The notes under the pieces are model-generated. The model saw only the letters and a list, made by a program, of their open reading frames with translations. It was not told the DNA's origin and made no database searches. A stretch of 64,000 bases of DNA from an uncultured bacterium. GTDB lineage: Bacteria > Actinomycetota > Coriobacteriia > Coriobacteriales > Coriobacteriaceae. Numbering within the stretch: position 1 is the first letter of the stretch; every line of letters starts with the position of its first letter. A program made the position numbers and the translations under genes. Shown here piece after piece: positions 34,558 to 44,107 of this stretch. Location of the stretch: NCBI GenBank assembly GCA_905215525.1, contig CAJMQJ010000001.1, positions 496,001 through 560,000 of the forward strand. The letters are read 5' to 3'.

Positions 34558-37557
34558 ATGGTAAACGATTTGGGCAGTATAGACGACCTCGAGCTGATGC
34601 CGCTGGGCGGAGGCTATATGGTGCGACGCGAACGCTTGATGAATGAGCTTCTCGCCAAGGGCCGAAAGGCCGGCATTGTGGTTCTTTATGCGCCCGACGG
34701 GTTTGGGAAGACCTCGGTGCTGCTGCAGTACACCCATGAGGTTAAATGCGACCCGACGCGAGGCCCCGTGCGGATTATCGAGGCCGATCGCGCCACTGGG
34801 CGCGAGGTGTTTATGCAGCTCGAGGTGGTTACCGAAGAACTCAAAGACAAACCGCACTCCCTTATCGCGATTGATAATGTGCCAAACCTCGATCAGCACG
34901 ATACCGAAGACCTCATCGACAGGATTCGCGGCCTGCGCGCTATGGGGGTGGGGGTCTTTATCTCCTGCCGTCCTTCAAATCGTCAACTGATTCATGGGCT
35001 GGGCGATTCGGTTAAGATCAATGCGCAGATGCTCAAGGTGCATGCCTATGAGTATTCGGCGTGGGCATCGGCGTTTTCGATCAGCACATCGCTCGACTTT
35101 TATCAGCTCACGCAGGGCGTGCCCGAGCTCGTTTCGGCATTGCAGACGGGTCTGTATGGCCAAGGCGACGTAGCCGGTCTGCTCGAAAACGAGATTGTCA
35201 ACGTATGTGGCGCGGCACTTGTCGATCTGGCTTCGCTCGACAATAATGCGCTGTTTTGCGTGGCATGTCTCATGATTTTGATGGGCGAGGGCAATATCGC
35301 AGAACTCGAGGCTTGCGGGGTGAGGCTGTCGATGGTCGACCAGTCCTACTTTGTACGCGACTACCCGATCTTTGGCTTGGACCCCGCCGAGCGGAGTTTT
35401 ACGTGTCTGGGCACGGAGGATAACGGACGCTTGCGCTTGCGTAAGTTGGTGGCCGAGGTTCGCCCCGAACTTGTTCCGAGGGCGGCCCGGATTTTGCTTA
35501 AGGCGGGTAGATGCGATGCGGCGATGGGCCTGGCGGACGCCTTTTTGGACCGTGATGCGGTCCTTGAACTTGCTGGGCAGTATGGGGTCGATCTGGCTCT
35601 GACGGGGCACGGGGCCGATATCTGCCGAGCAGCGCTGGGCACGATCGATGCCGAGGATCCGGCTCCAGAGCCAACGCCTGCCGAGGCGCTTGGCGTATAT
35701 CTGGCAGCGGTCAGCGTGTCCAATACAAAGCTCGCTCGCTATATGGCATCGGTCATCGAGCGCGGGGGCGAACGGGCGGCCTGCGAAATAGACCCTGTTT
35801 CATGGAGGGTGGCCCAGACACTGACGGCTGTTTGCTATGGGGACAACGGGCTTGGGCTTCCTACGAACCTGGCCGTGCCAGAAATCGAGACATCCCATAC
35901 CGCACTCGATATGTTGTCCGCACATATCGAGGTCAAGCGCTGCCTGACCGAGCGGGGAGATGACGGCGGCGTTCTACAGCAGCTCAAAACGAGCAAGGCC
36001 TACGACTGTGAGCTCGACATCGCGGGGATTGTTATACGGGCCGATAGCATGCTGGTGGAGCTTTTTGACGGGTCGTTTGCGGGAACCGACGAGCGCGACG
36101 ACGAGATGACGGTGGTGCGGGAGGCGCTCGACGTACGTGGGCTTAAGGCGATGGCTATCTGGGTGCGCATGGTGTTGGCGGCACGGCGGCTCCTTTCCGG
36201 CCTGCCGGTAACCGACGACGCGGCATTCAACGAGCTCGATCGTTTTGCCGTGCGCATGCGCGACAACCAGATTCAGCTGTTTGGCCTGTTGCTAGAAGGC
36301 TGGCAGTCGCTGGCAGAGGGACGGCCGGTTAATGCAAAGTTTCGTGCGGTCCAAGTGCTCAAACTTGCCGAGGAGTCGATTGCGTACATGCGCGATAACG
36401 CATTGCTGCTGGAGCGCGCGGCGTATCTGCGTAACACCTCGATGGTTTCGGTGCGCGAGGAAGCGGAGTTGCTCGATATAAGCCAGACGCAGGTTGGTGG
36501 AGCGGAGGCCTGGATGGTGGCGCTGCATTTGGCCTGTGCGGGCCGAGACAGCGATCTTGCGGCCTGGATGTCCATGAATCGTGCGGGGATTCTGGAGCCA
36601 TCGTATCGGCTCTTTGCGCGCCTTGCCATGCATTGTCTGGGCGAGCCGGCGACCAGGATTCGCAAGAAGCTTCCCGTGCGCGAGCTGTCGCGGTACTCGC
36701 TGCGCGATGATCTGGAAGGGGAGGGCGAGCGCTTATTTCAGGCCGGCGAGGTTGAAGCCGTTGATACCATCGACCATATCGAGATTCGCATGTTTGGTGC
36801 GTTTCGCGCCGAACGCGACGGGTTTCCCATCACGGACAAAATGTGGCGCCGCAAGAAGGCGGCGACACTTGCCGAGCGGCTTGCGCTGGGCATGGATGCG
36901 CTCGTCGATCGTGAGACGCTGGCTATGGAGCTGTGGCCCCATGCCGAGTTCAATAGCGCCCGCAACAACCTGTACTCGACGATATCGCGCTTGCGGTCGG
37001 CTTTGGGACCGACGCCGGATGGCAAGTCGTGTGTGCTCATCCAAAATGAATGCATCGGACTCAACGGCGACTACGTCAAGACCGATGTACGGCTGTTTGA
37101 CCAGATAAGCCGCGAGGTTTTGGGAAATCGAACGGGTGCGCGCGGGCCCCATTTAGTTGAGCTGTGCCTTAAGATTGAGCAGCTTTATGCCGGACCGCTG
37201 TATGTTCCCAATGGCTGTAATCCCACCTACTTTTTGCGTATGCGACGCATTATGCAGTCAAAGTATATCGATTGCATGATTAAGGGAGCAAATGCCGCTC
37301 TAGAAGAAAACGACCTGCAGTCGGCGATTTGGCTGGCGGAGTCGGGTCTTCGACAGGAAACGGCGCGTGAGGATATGGTGCGCTGCGCCATGCGTGTCTA
37401 CAGTGCGGCGGGGCGGCGGCGCGATATCGTCGAGCTGTACAGCGGGCATATGCACCATCTGAGGGAGCAGGTCAATGGCGTGCCCGAGCCCGAGACGCGG
37501 CGTCTATACGAGCGCTTGGTGGAGGGGCGGCTCAATCGCGTGCTGGTCGAGCGATAA
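34558..37557 (+). CDS. Large ATP-binding transcriptional activator with SARP/BTAD C-terminus
   Basis: 999 residues. The N-terminal P-loop YAPDGFGKTS (about residues 43-52) and downstream AIDNVPNL (Walker B-like) make a STAND/MalT-type ATPase. A long helical middle follows (about 300-730). Residues from about 738 (IDHIEIRMFGAFRAERDGF) form an OmpR-like winged helix followed by a bacterial transcriptional activator domain (BTAD) with TPR-like repeats to the end. This architecture senses a signal through the ATPase and repeat region and activates target promoters. The GAGGAG site precedes the ATG. No target operon adjoins; the next gene is convergent. Confidence 0.85.
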   Translation: MVNDLGSIDDLELMPLGGGYMVRRERLMNELLAKGRKAGIVVLYAPDGFGKTSVLLQYTHEVKCDPTRGPVRIIEADRATGREVFMQLEVVTEELKDKPHSLIAIDNVPNLDQHDTEDLIDRIRGLRAMGVGVFISCRPSNRQLIHGLGDSVKINAQMLKVHAYEYSAWASAFSISTSLDFYQLTQGVPELVSALQTGLYGQGDVAGLLENEIVNVCGAALVDLASLDNNALFCVACLMILMGEGNIAELEACGVRLSMVDQSYFVRDYPIFGLDPAERSFTCLGTEDNGRLRLRKLVAEVRPELVPRAARILLKAGRCDAAMGLADAFLDRDAVLELAGQYGVDLALTGHGADICRAALGTIDAEDPAPEPTPAEALGVYLAAVSVSNTKLARYMASVIERGGERAACEIDPVSWRVAQTLTAVCYGDNGLGLPTNLAVPEIETSHTALDMLSAHIEVKRCLTERGDDGGVLQQLKTSKAYDCELDIAGIVIRADSMLVELFDGSFAGTDERDDEMTVVREALDVRGLKAMAIWVRMVLAARRLLSGLPVTDDAAFNELDRFAVRMRDNQIQLFGLLLEGWQSLAEGRPVNAKFRAVQVLKLAEESIAYMRDNALLLERAAYLRNTSMVSVREEAELLDISQTQVGGAEAWMVALHLACAGRDSDLAAWMSMNRAGILEPSYRLFARLAMHCLGEPATRIRKKLPVRELSRYSLRDDLEGEGERLFQAGEVEAVDTIDHIEIRMFGAFRAERDGFPITDKMWRRKKAATLAERLALGMDALVDRETLAMELWPHAEFNSARNNLYSTISRLRSALGPTPDGKSCVLIQNECIGLNGDYVKTDVRLFDQISREVLGNRTGARGPHLVELCLKIEQLYAGPLYVPNGCNPTYFLRMRRIMQSKYIDCMIKGANAALEENDLQSAIWLAESGLRQETAREDMVRCAMRVYSAAGRRRDIVELYSGHMHHLREQVNGVPEPETRRLYERLVEGRLNRVLVER

Positions 37558-37624
37558 AAACGGGCGCCCGAAGTACTTGGACACCCGTAAGCTCGCTATG
37601 TGTTGGCTCGCCGATCATTGGCTC

Positions 37625-37924
37625 TTAGACGAGCTTGATCTTCTCGATGTCCTTGCGCGAGGACTCGCGATACAGCGAGAACTTGCGGCCGATAACCTGA
37701 ACGACCTCGGCGTGGCAACGCTCGGCGAGCTCCTCGGCGGCCTCGCGGGCGGAAAGACTGGAGCCATCGAGCACGGAGCACTTAACGAGCTCGTGCTTCT
37801 CCAGGTAGGCGACCGTCTGCTCGACGGTGCCCTCGTTAATATCGGACTTGCCGATGATGATGGCGGGGTTGAGGTGATGGGCCATGCTGCGAAGCTGCTT
37901 GACCTGGGCTCCTGTCAGTGCCAT
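37625..37924 (-). CDS. yhbY: YhbY-family RNA-binding protein (CRM domain)
   Basis: 99 residues. A single CRM domain with LTGAQVKQLRSMAHHLNPAI and the GxxG-type loop IIGKSDINEG. YhbY-type proteins associate with pre-50S ribosomal particles. The gene is convergent with the BTAD regulator, with 67 bp between the stops. Confidence 0.93.
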   Translation of the reverse strand: MALTGAQVKQLRSMAHHLNPAIIIGKSDINEGTVEQTVAYLEKHELVKCSVLDGSSLSAREAAEELAERCHAEVVQVIGRKFSLYRESSRKDIEKIKLV

Positions 37925-38082
37925 GGGTTCTCGCTTTCTATGTATGGGGCGCCCCGCGACGGGGCCTTAATCTACGTGAGCTGTCCCACGATAGCGCAGG
38001 AACGGCGCGGTGTGGAGCGTGTTTGCCCAGTTCAAAAAGAATGCGGATGCCGAGTGAGTGGGCGGCGCGGGCTGCGAACAGG

Positions 38083-38970
38083 CTATGAGCTGGGCGCAGA
38101 GACTGGCTCCCATGCAATAAATGCCCAACGGACCTTGCGGACGTGGTCGAGCATGTAGCGTCCCTGCGGCACACCCTTGGAGCCCGGCTCACCGGCATGG
38201 GGGTTCTCGATCATGTGCTGGGCGATGTAATCGCGCAGGCGGTCGATCTTATCCTCGTTGCCATGTTCGAGCATACGGGAAAAATCCGCCACACCTGCCT
38301 CAAGGCTATCGAAGGTGTCGCATCGAGGCGATTCAAAGTATGTAACCTGCGGCAGGGCACCCATCTGAATGAGGATGTTGAAGGCGTACACAAAGCCATT
38401 GCTGCAGGTAACCGAGGCACCAATGGCGTTCATCAAGTGCAGATCATAGCGCGGGCTGGAGTTAGCGACCATCGTGACAGCACAACGACGACGAGCCGTA
38501 CGGTCGAGCTTGGCAAGCGCACCTTTTAGATTGGTCGTCGTAACCGACCGACTGGCAAAGGCAACATCCACCGCTTTCGCGACCGGTCCAACCAAATCCC
38601 AATCATCATCCCAAGCAAGCTCAAGCGGCGTAATAAGATCCTCGAGTCCGTAATACTCAATGCCAGCATCAAGGGTGCCCAGCATGGCAGGGGAGAAATC
38701 AGCCGCAATCACAGGATGCCCAGCCTGAGCAAGCGGAATAGCAATCGACCCAGCCCCACACCCCATATCCAGCACCGATTCACCAGGCTTTAACGCCAAC
38801 AGCTTCATAAAGTCCCGGGCATACGGAGCAGTCTCAAGCGGCCGAAAATGCCGAGCCCGCTTATCCCACTCAAAAGAGTCATCAGCCTGCCGCCGACCAG
38901 CCTGCAAGCGCATCCATTCCTCATTCCAATCCGCAGAAAGCAGCTCAGATTGAATTACACCATCAGCCAC
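38083..38970 (-). CDS. Class I SAM-dependent methyltransferase
   Basis: 295 residues from a GTG start at 38970, chosen because AGGAGG lies 6 bp upstream; longer frames read through that ribosome site. The Rossmann SAM motif is VLDMGCGAGSIAIPLA, followed by VIAADFSPAML. The first 60 residues (SADWNEEWMRLQAGRRQADDSFEWDKRARHF, quoted here only in part as WNEEWMRLQ and FEWDKRA) resemble methyltransferases found beside metal-transport or corrinoid genes. Substrate unknown. Confidence 0.85.
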   Translation of the reverse strand: MADGVIQSELLSADWNEEWMRLQAGRRQADDSFEWDKRARHFRPLETAPYARDFMKLLALKPGESVLDMGCGAGSIAIPLAQAGHPVIAADFSPAMLGTLDAGIEYYGLEDLITPLELAWDDDWDLVGPVAKAVDVAFASRSVTTTNLKGALAKLDRTARRRCAVTMVANSSPRYDLHLMNAIGASVTCSNGFVYAFNILIQMGALPQVTYFESPRCDTFDSLEAGVADFSRMLEHGNEDKIDRLRDYIAQHMIENPHAGEPGSKGVPQGRYMLDHVRKVRWAFIAWEPVSAPSS

Positions 38971-39135
38971 GGGCCAACCTCCTAGCAACAAAAAAGCGAC
39001 TCCTCCCAAAAGAAGAGCCGCAACCAGCATATATCAGAAAGAACCGATCCAACGCCAAACCGTCATACCAGCAAAGTGGAGCAGAAGCGAAGCGACTGCA
39101 ACCGGGATAGAACCCAACCGAGGTCCCGTTGTGCG

Positions 39136-39269
39136 GGAGCCCCGGGGAGGGCAAATATATAAGGTCGATCGCGAGTTCCGCACGAGCCGGAGAGCACTTA
39201 ATGTGCTCTCCGTGCGAGTCAGGACTGTCCGAGCAGGCGACCTTATATATTTGCCCTCCCCGGGGCTCC
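39136..39269. repeat. 134-bp inverted repeat with perfect 32-bp arms
   Basis: Left arm 39136-39167 and right arm 39238-39269 are exact reverse complements (32/32). The 70-bp centre holds a second hairpin, CGGAGAGCAC / GTGCTCTCCG around TTAA. It sits in the 316-bp gap between the methyltransferase start and the stop of the PFL-family gene, ending 17 bp from that stop. It may act as a terminator of the PFL gene, a MITE-like insertion, or an invertible segment. Confidence 0.9.
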
Positions 39270-39286
39270 TCGCCCGAACCCCTCAG

Positions 39287-40651
39287 CTAGTTCTTCAGCG
39301 AGTTCAGCGGTGCCGGGAAGCGTCCACCGCGATGGGCAAGCACGGTGCCGGCGTTGGGGTTCACCGGCATGATGGGTGCACGGCCGAACAGGCCGCCGTA
39401 CTCGACGCAGTCGCCCACGCCCTTGCCGATGGCGGGAATCACGCGGACGGCCGTGGTCTTGTTGTTGATGACGCCGATGGCCATCTCGTCGGCGATGATG
39501 CCGGCGATGGTCTCGACCGGGGTGTCGCCGGGGATGGCGATCATGTCCAGGCCGACGGAGCACACACAGGTCATGGCCTCGAGCTTCTCGAGCGAAAGCG
39601 CACCGGCCTCGACGGCGGCGATCATGCCGGCGTCCTCGGATACGGGGATAAAGGCGCCGGAGAGACCGCCCACGCTGGAGCTGGCCATGACGCCGCCCTT
39701 CTTGACAGCATCGTTGAGCATGGCGAGCGCGCAGGTCGTGCCCGGGCCACCACAGGTGCCCACGCCGATGATCTCGAGGATGCGTGCGACGGAGTCGCCG
39801 ATGGCAGGCGTGGGAGCCAGCGACAGGTCGACAATGCCCTTCTCGACACCCAGGCGATGGGCGGCCTCGCGGCTCATGAGCTCACCGGCACGGGTGATCT
39901 TAAAGGCGGTCTGCTTAATCTTCTCGGCGACTTCCATCATCGATGCGGAATCGGGCAGCGTCTCCAGGGCTGCGGCCATAACGCCGGGGCCCGAGACGCC
40001 TACGTTGATGACGGCGTCGGCCTCGCCACCGCCGTGGACGGCGCCCGCCATAAACGGGGAGTCCTCGACCATGTTGGCAAAGCAGACAAACTTGGAAGCG
40101 CCGACGGAATCCTGGTCGGCCGTGAGTTTAGCGGCATCGATGATGGTCTGGGCGGCCATAAGCACGGCGTCCATGTTGATGCCGGCGCGCAGGCTAGCGA
40201 CGTTGACACTGGAGCAGACTCGGCTCGTGGTAGCGAGCGCCTGGGGGATGGACTGGATGACGCGGCGATCGGCGTCGCCGATGCCCTTCTGGACGAGCGC
40301 GGAGAAGCCGCCAAGGTAGTCGATGCCGAGGGTCTCTGCCGCGCGGTCGAGGGCATGCGCGATGGGGGTGAGGTCCTCATCCTTGCAGCACGCGGCGATC
40401 TGCGCCACCGGGGTGACGGAGACGCGCTTGTTGACGATGGGGATACCGTACTCGCGCTCGAGGTTCTCGGCGGTCTCGACCAGATGCTCAGCCGTGTGCG
40501 TCACGTGGTCGTAGATCTTCGTGCACATGCGGTCGAGGTTCTCGTCACCGCAACCCATGAGCGAAACACCCATGGTGATGGTCCTGATGTCGAGGTTCTG
40601 CTCCTCAACCATGCCGCGGGTTTCCGCGATTTCTGCGGGCGTGATCGCCAT
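39287..40651 (-). CDS. PFL family protein (UPF0210/DUF711)
   Basis: 454 residues; the ATG at 40651 follows GGAGCGCAAGG. Landmarks are NLDIRTITMGVSLMGC, TPVAQIAACC, GGGEADAVINVGVSGPG and GVGDCVEYGGLFGRAPIMPV. The family is distantly related to pyruvate formate-lyase folds and is often paired with an ACT-domain protein, which is not seen here. Biochemical function is not established. It lies in the same direction as the met operon but is separated from it by a terminator. Confidence 0.92.
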   Translation of the reverse strand: MAITPAEIAETRGMVEEQNLDIRTITMGVSLMGCGDENLDRMCTKIYDHVTHTAEHLVETAENLEREYGIPIVNKRVSVTPVAQIAACCKDEDLTPIAHALDRAAETLGIDYLGGFSALVQKGIGDADRRVIQSIPQALATTSRVCSSVNVASLRAGINMDAVLMAAQTIIDAAKLTADQDSVGASKFVCFANMVEDSPFMAGAVHGGGEADAVINVGVSGPGVMAAALETLPDSASMMEVAEKIKQTAFKITRAGELMSREAAHRLGVEKGIVDLSLAPTPAIGDSVARILEIIGVGTCGGPGTTCALAMLNDAVKKGGVMASSSVGGLSGAFIPVSEDAGMIAAVEAGALSLEKLEAMTCVCSVGLDMIAIPGDTPVETIAGIIADEMAIGVINNKTTAVRVIPAIGKGVGDCVEYGGLFGRAPIMPVNPNAGTVLAHRGGRFPAPLNSLKN

Positions 40652-40697
40652 CCTTGCGCTCCTATCTGCCAAAACGAGCATAGTCTTTTCTATTCTA

Positions 40698-40733
40698 ACG
40701 TGCCGCACGTGCCAAGTGGCGCGTGCGGCACGT
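40698..40733 (-). terminator. Hairpin after metH
   Basis: 12-bp perfect stem ACGTGCCGCACG / CGTGCGGCACGT with a 12-nt loop. The T-run is poor on the minus strand and better (TTTTGG) on the plus strand. Confidence 0.65.
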
Positions 40734-40759
40734 TTTGGTGCTTGGTTGTTTCCGTTGTG

Positions 40760-43309
40760 TTACTGCCCAAAGACCTCTTCGGCGATACGAGCGCTCTCGG
40801 CGGCGTCCTTGGCGTAGTAGTCCGCGCCGATCTGCTTGGCGTATTCGGGGGTGAGTACGGCGCCGCCTACGATGATCTTGACGCCCGGCACCTCGGCATG
40901 AAGCAGCTTGATGGTCTCCTCCATGGCGACGACGGTGGTGGTCATAAGCGCCGAGAGGCCGACGAGCTTGATGTCACGCTCCTTGACGGTCTTGAGTACC
41001 TCCTGTGGATCGACGTCGCGGCCAAGGTCAAAGACGGTGTAGCCGTAGTTGTCGAGCAGCATTTTGACGATGTTCTTGCCAATATCGTGGATGTCGCCCT
41101 TGACGGTGGCCACGCAGATCTTACCCTTGTCGGCAATCTCGCCGGCGGGCATCAGGCGTTTGATGGTATCGAAGCCCACGCGCGCGGCCTCGGCCGAGGC
41201 CATGAGTTGCGGCAAGAAGAACTTGCCCTGGTCAAAGAGGACGCCCACCTCGTCGAGGGCGGGGATAAAGTGGTTGTTGATAAGGTCCATGGCGTCGTGG
41301 TCTCCCAGCAGACGCTCGGTCTCGGCAGCGATCTCGCCTTTGCGGCCCGAGACGACCATGCGACGGATCGGGTCGTCGTTGCCGTCGGCGCCGGCGGCAG
41401 GCGCGGCATCACTCGATGCGGGCTGAGCCGCTGCCGGGTTTGCGGCGATCTTATACGGATCGGTCCAGCCGGCGTAGCGCTCGATGTATCCGGTCGAGCC
41501 CTCGTCCTCAACGCTCAAGACGCGATAGCTGTAGACGGTGTCCATAAAGCGCTTGGAGCCCGGGTTCATGATGGGGGCGTCCAGGCCCGCGCCAAAGGCG
41601 GCGGCCAAAAAGACCGAGCCCAGCAGCGGGCGAGCGGGCAGGCCAAAGCTGATATTCGACACGCCAAGCGCGCATTTGACGCCCAGACGCTCCTTGCACA
41701 GGGACATGGCGCGCAGAATCTGCTCGGCCTGGCGCTGGTTGGTCGAGGCGGTCATGACCAGGCAGTCGATGAGGATGCGATCCGGGCCGATGCCGTAGCG
41801 GGCGGCCTCGGCCACGATGCGCTCGGCGATGGCGAAGCGAGCCTCGGCGGTATCGGGGATGCCACCTTCGTCGAGCGTGAGGCCGACGACGTTGGTGCCG
41901 TAGTGGGCGACCAGCGGGAAGATCTCGTCCATGATCTGCTGCTTGCCGTTGACCGAGTTGATGATGGGCTTGCCGGCGTAGCGACGTACGGCGGCCTCGA
42001 CGGCGGCGGGGTCGGTGGAGTCGATCTGCAACGGCAACAGCGTGGAGCCTTGGAGCTGCTCGGTCGCTTGCTGGATGACCTTGACCTCGTCGATCTCGGG
42101 CAGGCCCACGTTGACGTCCAGGATGTCGGCGCCCTGTTCTTGCTGGCTGATGCCCTGGCTCACGACGTAGTCCAGGTCGCCGTCGCGCAGGGCCTGCTGC
42201 AGGCGCTTTTTGCCGGTGGGATTGATGCGCTCGCCGATGACGGCAATCTTGTGGCCGTCGCAGGGAAGGTCCACCACAGTCTGGGCACTTGTGACCGACA
42301 TGCTGGGCTTGCGGTGGCGCGGACTGGGCGTGTGGTTATCGATAAGCGTGCGCAAGGCGGCCATGTGCGCCGGCGTGGTGCCGCAGCAGCCGCCCACGAC
42401 GCTCACGCTGTCCTCAATCATGCCGGCGACGGCTTTGGCGTATTCGGGGGCCTGGATGTCAAAGACGGTATTACCGTCGTCGTCCACGTGGGGCAGTCCC
42501 GCATTGGCCTGCACCATAACGGGTTTGTCCGTAACGGTGAGCATACGTGCGGCGAGCCCTCGGAGCTCGGCCGGTCCCTGGCTGCAGTTGATGCCCAAAA
42601 CGTCGGCGCCGATGGCGTCGAGCGTGATGGCGGCCACCTCGGGACTCGTGCCCAGGAACGTGCGACCGTCTTCCTCAAAGGTCATGGTGGCAAAGACGGG
42701 CAGGTCGGAGTTCTCTCGGCAGGCGAGGACGGCCGCCTTGATCTCGGCAAGGTCGGTCATGGTCTCGATAATAAAGAGGTCCACGCCCGCATCGACGCCG
42801 GCGCGCACTTCCTCGGCAAAGAGGTCGTAGGCCTCGTCGAAGCTGAGGGTACCCAAGGGGCGCAGCAGCGCGCCGATGGGGCCGATATCGCCAGCGACGT
42901 AGTGGGCACCGGCTGCGCGGGCGCAGGCGACAGCGGCGGCAAAGACATCTGCCACGGTGGCGGTACCGTCGAGCTTGTGGGCGTTGGCGCCAAAGGTGTT
43001 GGCGGTGATCACGTCGCAGCCGGCCTCGACGTACTGTCGCTGAATGTCGGTAATGACCTGGGGCTCCTCAAAGTTGAGCAGCTCGGGCAGGGCGCCTGCC
43101 TTCATACCAGCGGCCTGCAACATGGTGCCCATGCCGCCGTCGAACAGCAAGTGCCCCGTGCCCTCGATGGCCGCACGCAGGCGATCGTCCTTAATGCGCA
43201 GATCGTCGATCGTGCGCGTCTTGTACGCGGCGCCGTTGCAGCGCGCGGCATTGACAGGTGCCGCCAGCGCAGCACCGTCCAGATCATGAGTGATAAGCGG
43301 AGTAAACAT
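40760..43309 (-). CDS. metH: Cobalamin-dependent methionine synthase, lacking the reactivation domain
   Basis: 849 residues. Moves a methyl group from methyl-tetrahydrofolate to homocysteine through cobalamin. The homocysteine domain (residues about 40-320) has the zinc Cys pair in VVGGCCGTTPAHM. The folate (pterin) domain begins near IAVIGERINPTGKK. The helical cap and B12 domain follow, with GDIHDIGKN giving the lower ligand His741. The usual C-terminal SAM-binding activation domain is absent; the gene just upstream encodes a separate one. RBS AGGAGC precedes the start. Confidence 0.97.
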   Translation of the reverse strand: MFTPLITHDLDGAALAAPVNAARCNGAAYKTRTIDDLRIKDDRLRAAIEGTGHLLFDGGMGTMLQAAGMKAGALPELLNFEEPQVITDIQRQYVEAGCDVITANTFGANAHKLDGTATVADVFAAAVACARAAGAHYVAGDIGPIGALLRPLGTLSFDEAYDLFAEEVRAGVDAGVDLFIIETMTDLAEIKAAVLACRENSDLPVFATMTFEEDGRTFLGTSPEVAAITLDAIGADVLGINCSQGPAELRGLAARMLTVTDKPVMVQANAGLPHVDDDGNTVFDIQAPEYAKAVAGMIEDSVSVVGGCCGTTPAHMAALRTLIDNHTPSPRHRKPSMSVTSAQTVVDLPCDGHKIAVIGERINPTGKKRLQQALRDGDLDYVVSQGISQQEQGADILDVNVGLPEIDEVKVIQQATEQLQGSTLLPLQIDSTDPAAVEAAVRRYAGKPIINSVNGKQQIMDEIFPLVAHYGTNVVGLTLDEGGIPDTAEARFAIAERIVAEAARYGIGPDRILIDCLVMTASTNQRQAEQILRAMSLCKERLGVKCALGVSNISFGLPARPLLGSVFLAAAFGAGLDAPIMNPGSKRFMDTVYSYRVLSVEDEGSTGYIERYAGWTDPYKIAANPAAAQPASSDAAPAAGADGNDDPIRRMVVSGRKGEIAAETERLLGDHDAMDLINNHFIPALDEVGVLFDQGKFFLPQLMASAEAARVGFDTIKRLMPAGEIADKGKICVATVKGDIHDIGKNIVKMLLDNYGYTVFDLGRDVDPQEVLKTVKERDIKLVGLSALMTTTVVAMEETIKLLHAEVPGVKIIVGGAVLTPEYAKQIGADYYAKDAAESARIAEEVFGQ

Positions 43310-43318
43310 CGAGGGCTC

Positions 43319-44107
43319 CTAATGGCTGGAATAGCAGGTGGTGTGGGCGGCACGGAAGCGACAGTGCTCGCGCATGCGGCAGATATTGCAGGTGGGGCGG
43401 CTCTGGGCGTCGTGGACTTCGCCGTCAAACAGACCAATCACCGCGGTCACGCTCTTGGTGGGCATGAGCAGGCTGGTGGGCGTGACGGTAAGCCCGATGA
43501 GCCGCGTGGCGTTGAGCGCATTCACGATCGAGCGCTGGGCCGAGAGCGGGCAGTCGCCATAGCCGGGACTAAAGCGCCAGTTGCCGGCGAGCCCATGAAC
43601 GGCGGCGTCCGTCTTGACCTGCTGGTCCATTTGCTCAACGGCGGCTTCTACATAGGCAGAGCATGCGGCGTCGAGCACGGCTCCCTCTAGGGGCTGCTGA
43701 GCTCCCGTGGTGCGCAGACGACGCTCGGCGTCCATGCCGAGGGTGCATGCCATGAGCGCGGCCATGCGGGCGTCCTTGAGATGTCGATAGATGTCGCGAC
43801 CGCGCAGCTCAACGTTGGTGCCAACCAGACGGATGCAAGGCTCTCCCTGCTCGTCCACGCCCGTGGCATCGACGGTAAACACGCGCCGCACGCCGCGGGG
43901 CTCAATGTCCAGCTCAAGGCGCTCGACCACAAGCTCAATACGTCGTGACAGCTCGGGCTCAATCTGCTGGCCGCCGTAGCCCAGATACCGCAGCATCTCG
44001 GCACGGTCGACACGGGGATGGTGCGCAGCATCGACACGGTAAAGCGCCGGCGACGCAAGGTCGGCCGGCACTTCGACAGCGGTTGTATCGATGTGCGGTT
44101 TTTCCAT
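43319..44107 (-). CDS. Stand-alone MetH activation-domain protein
   Basis: 262 residues. The core RFSPGYGDCPLSAQRSI and TPTSLLMPTKSVTAVIGL are those of the activation domain that uses SAM and a reductant to rescue oxidised cob(II)alamin in MetH. It is encoded as its own gene between metF and metH: its ATG overlaps the metF stop (TAATG) and its stop lies 9 bp before metH. The C-terminus adds a Cys-rich tail (TCNICRMREHC...TTC) that could bind a metal or an Fe-S cluster. Confidence 0.9.
   Translation of the reverse strand: MEKPHIDTTAVEVPADLASPALYRVDAAHHPRVDRAEMLRYLGYGGQQIEPELSRRIELVVERLELDIEPRGVRRVFTVDATGVDEQGEPCIRLVGTNVELRGRDIYRHLKDARMAALMACTLGMDAERRLRTTGAQQPLEGAVLDAACSAYVEAAVEQMDQQVKTDAAVHGLAGNWRFSPGYGDCPLSAQRSIVNALNATRLIGLTVTPTSLLMPTKSVTAVIGLFDGEVHDAQSRPTCNICRMREHCRFRAAHTTCYSSH

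Noticed and set aside
39131..43690. 1519-codon plus-strand open frame
   Set aside because: It is the antisense of the PFL, metH and activation-domain genes; the codon bias of GC-rich genes keeps the opposite frame open. The translation has no recognisable fold and is rich in His, Gly and Asp runs typical of antisense frames.
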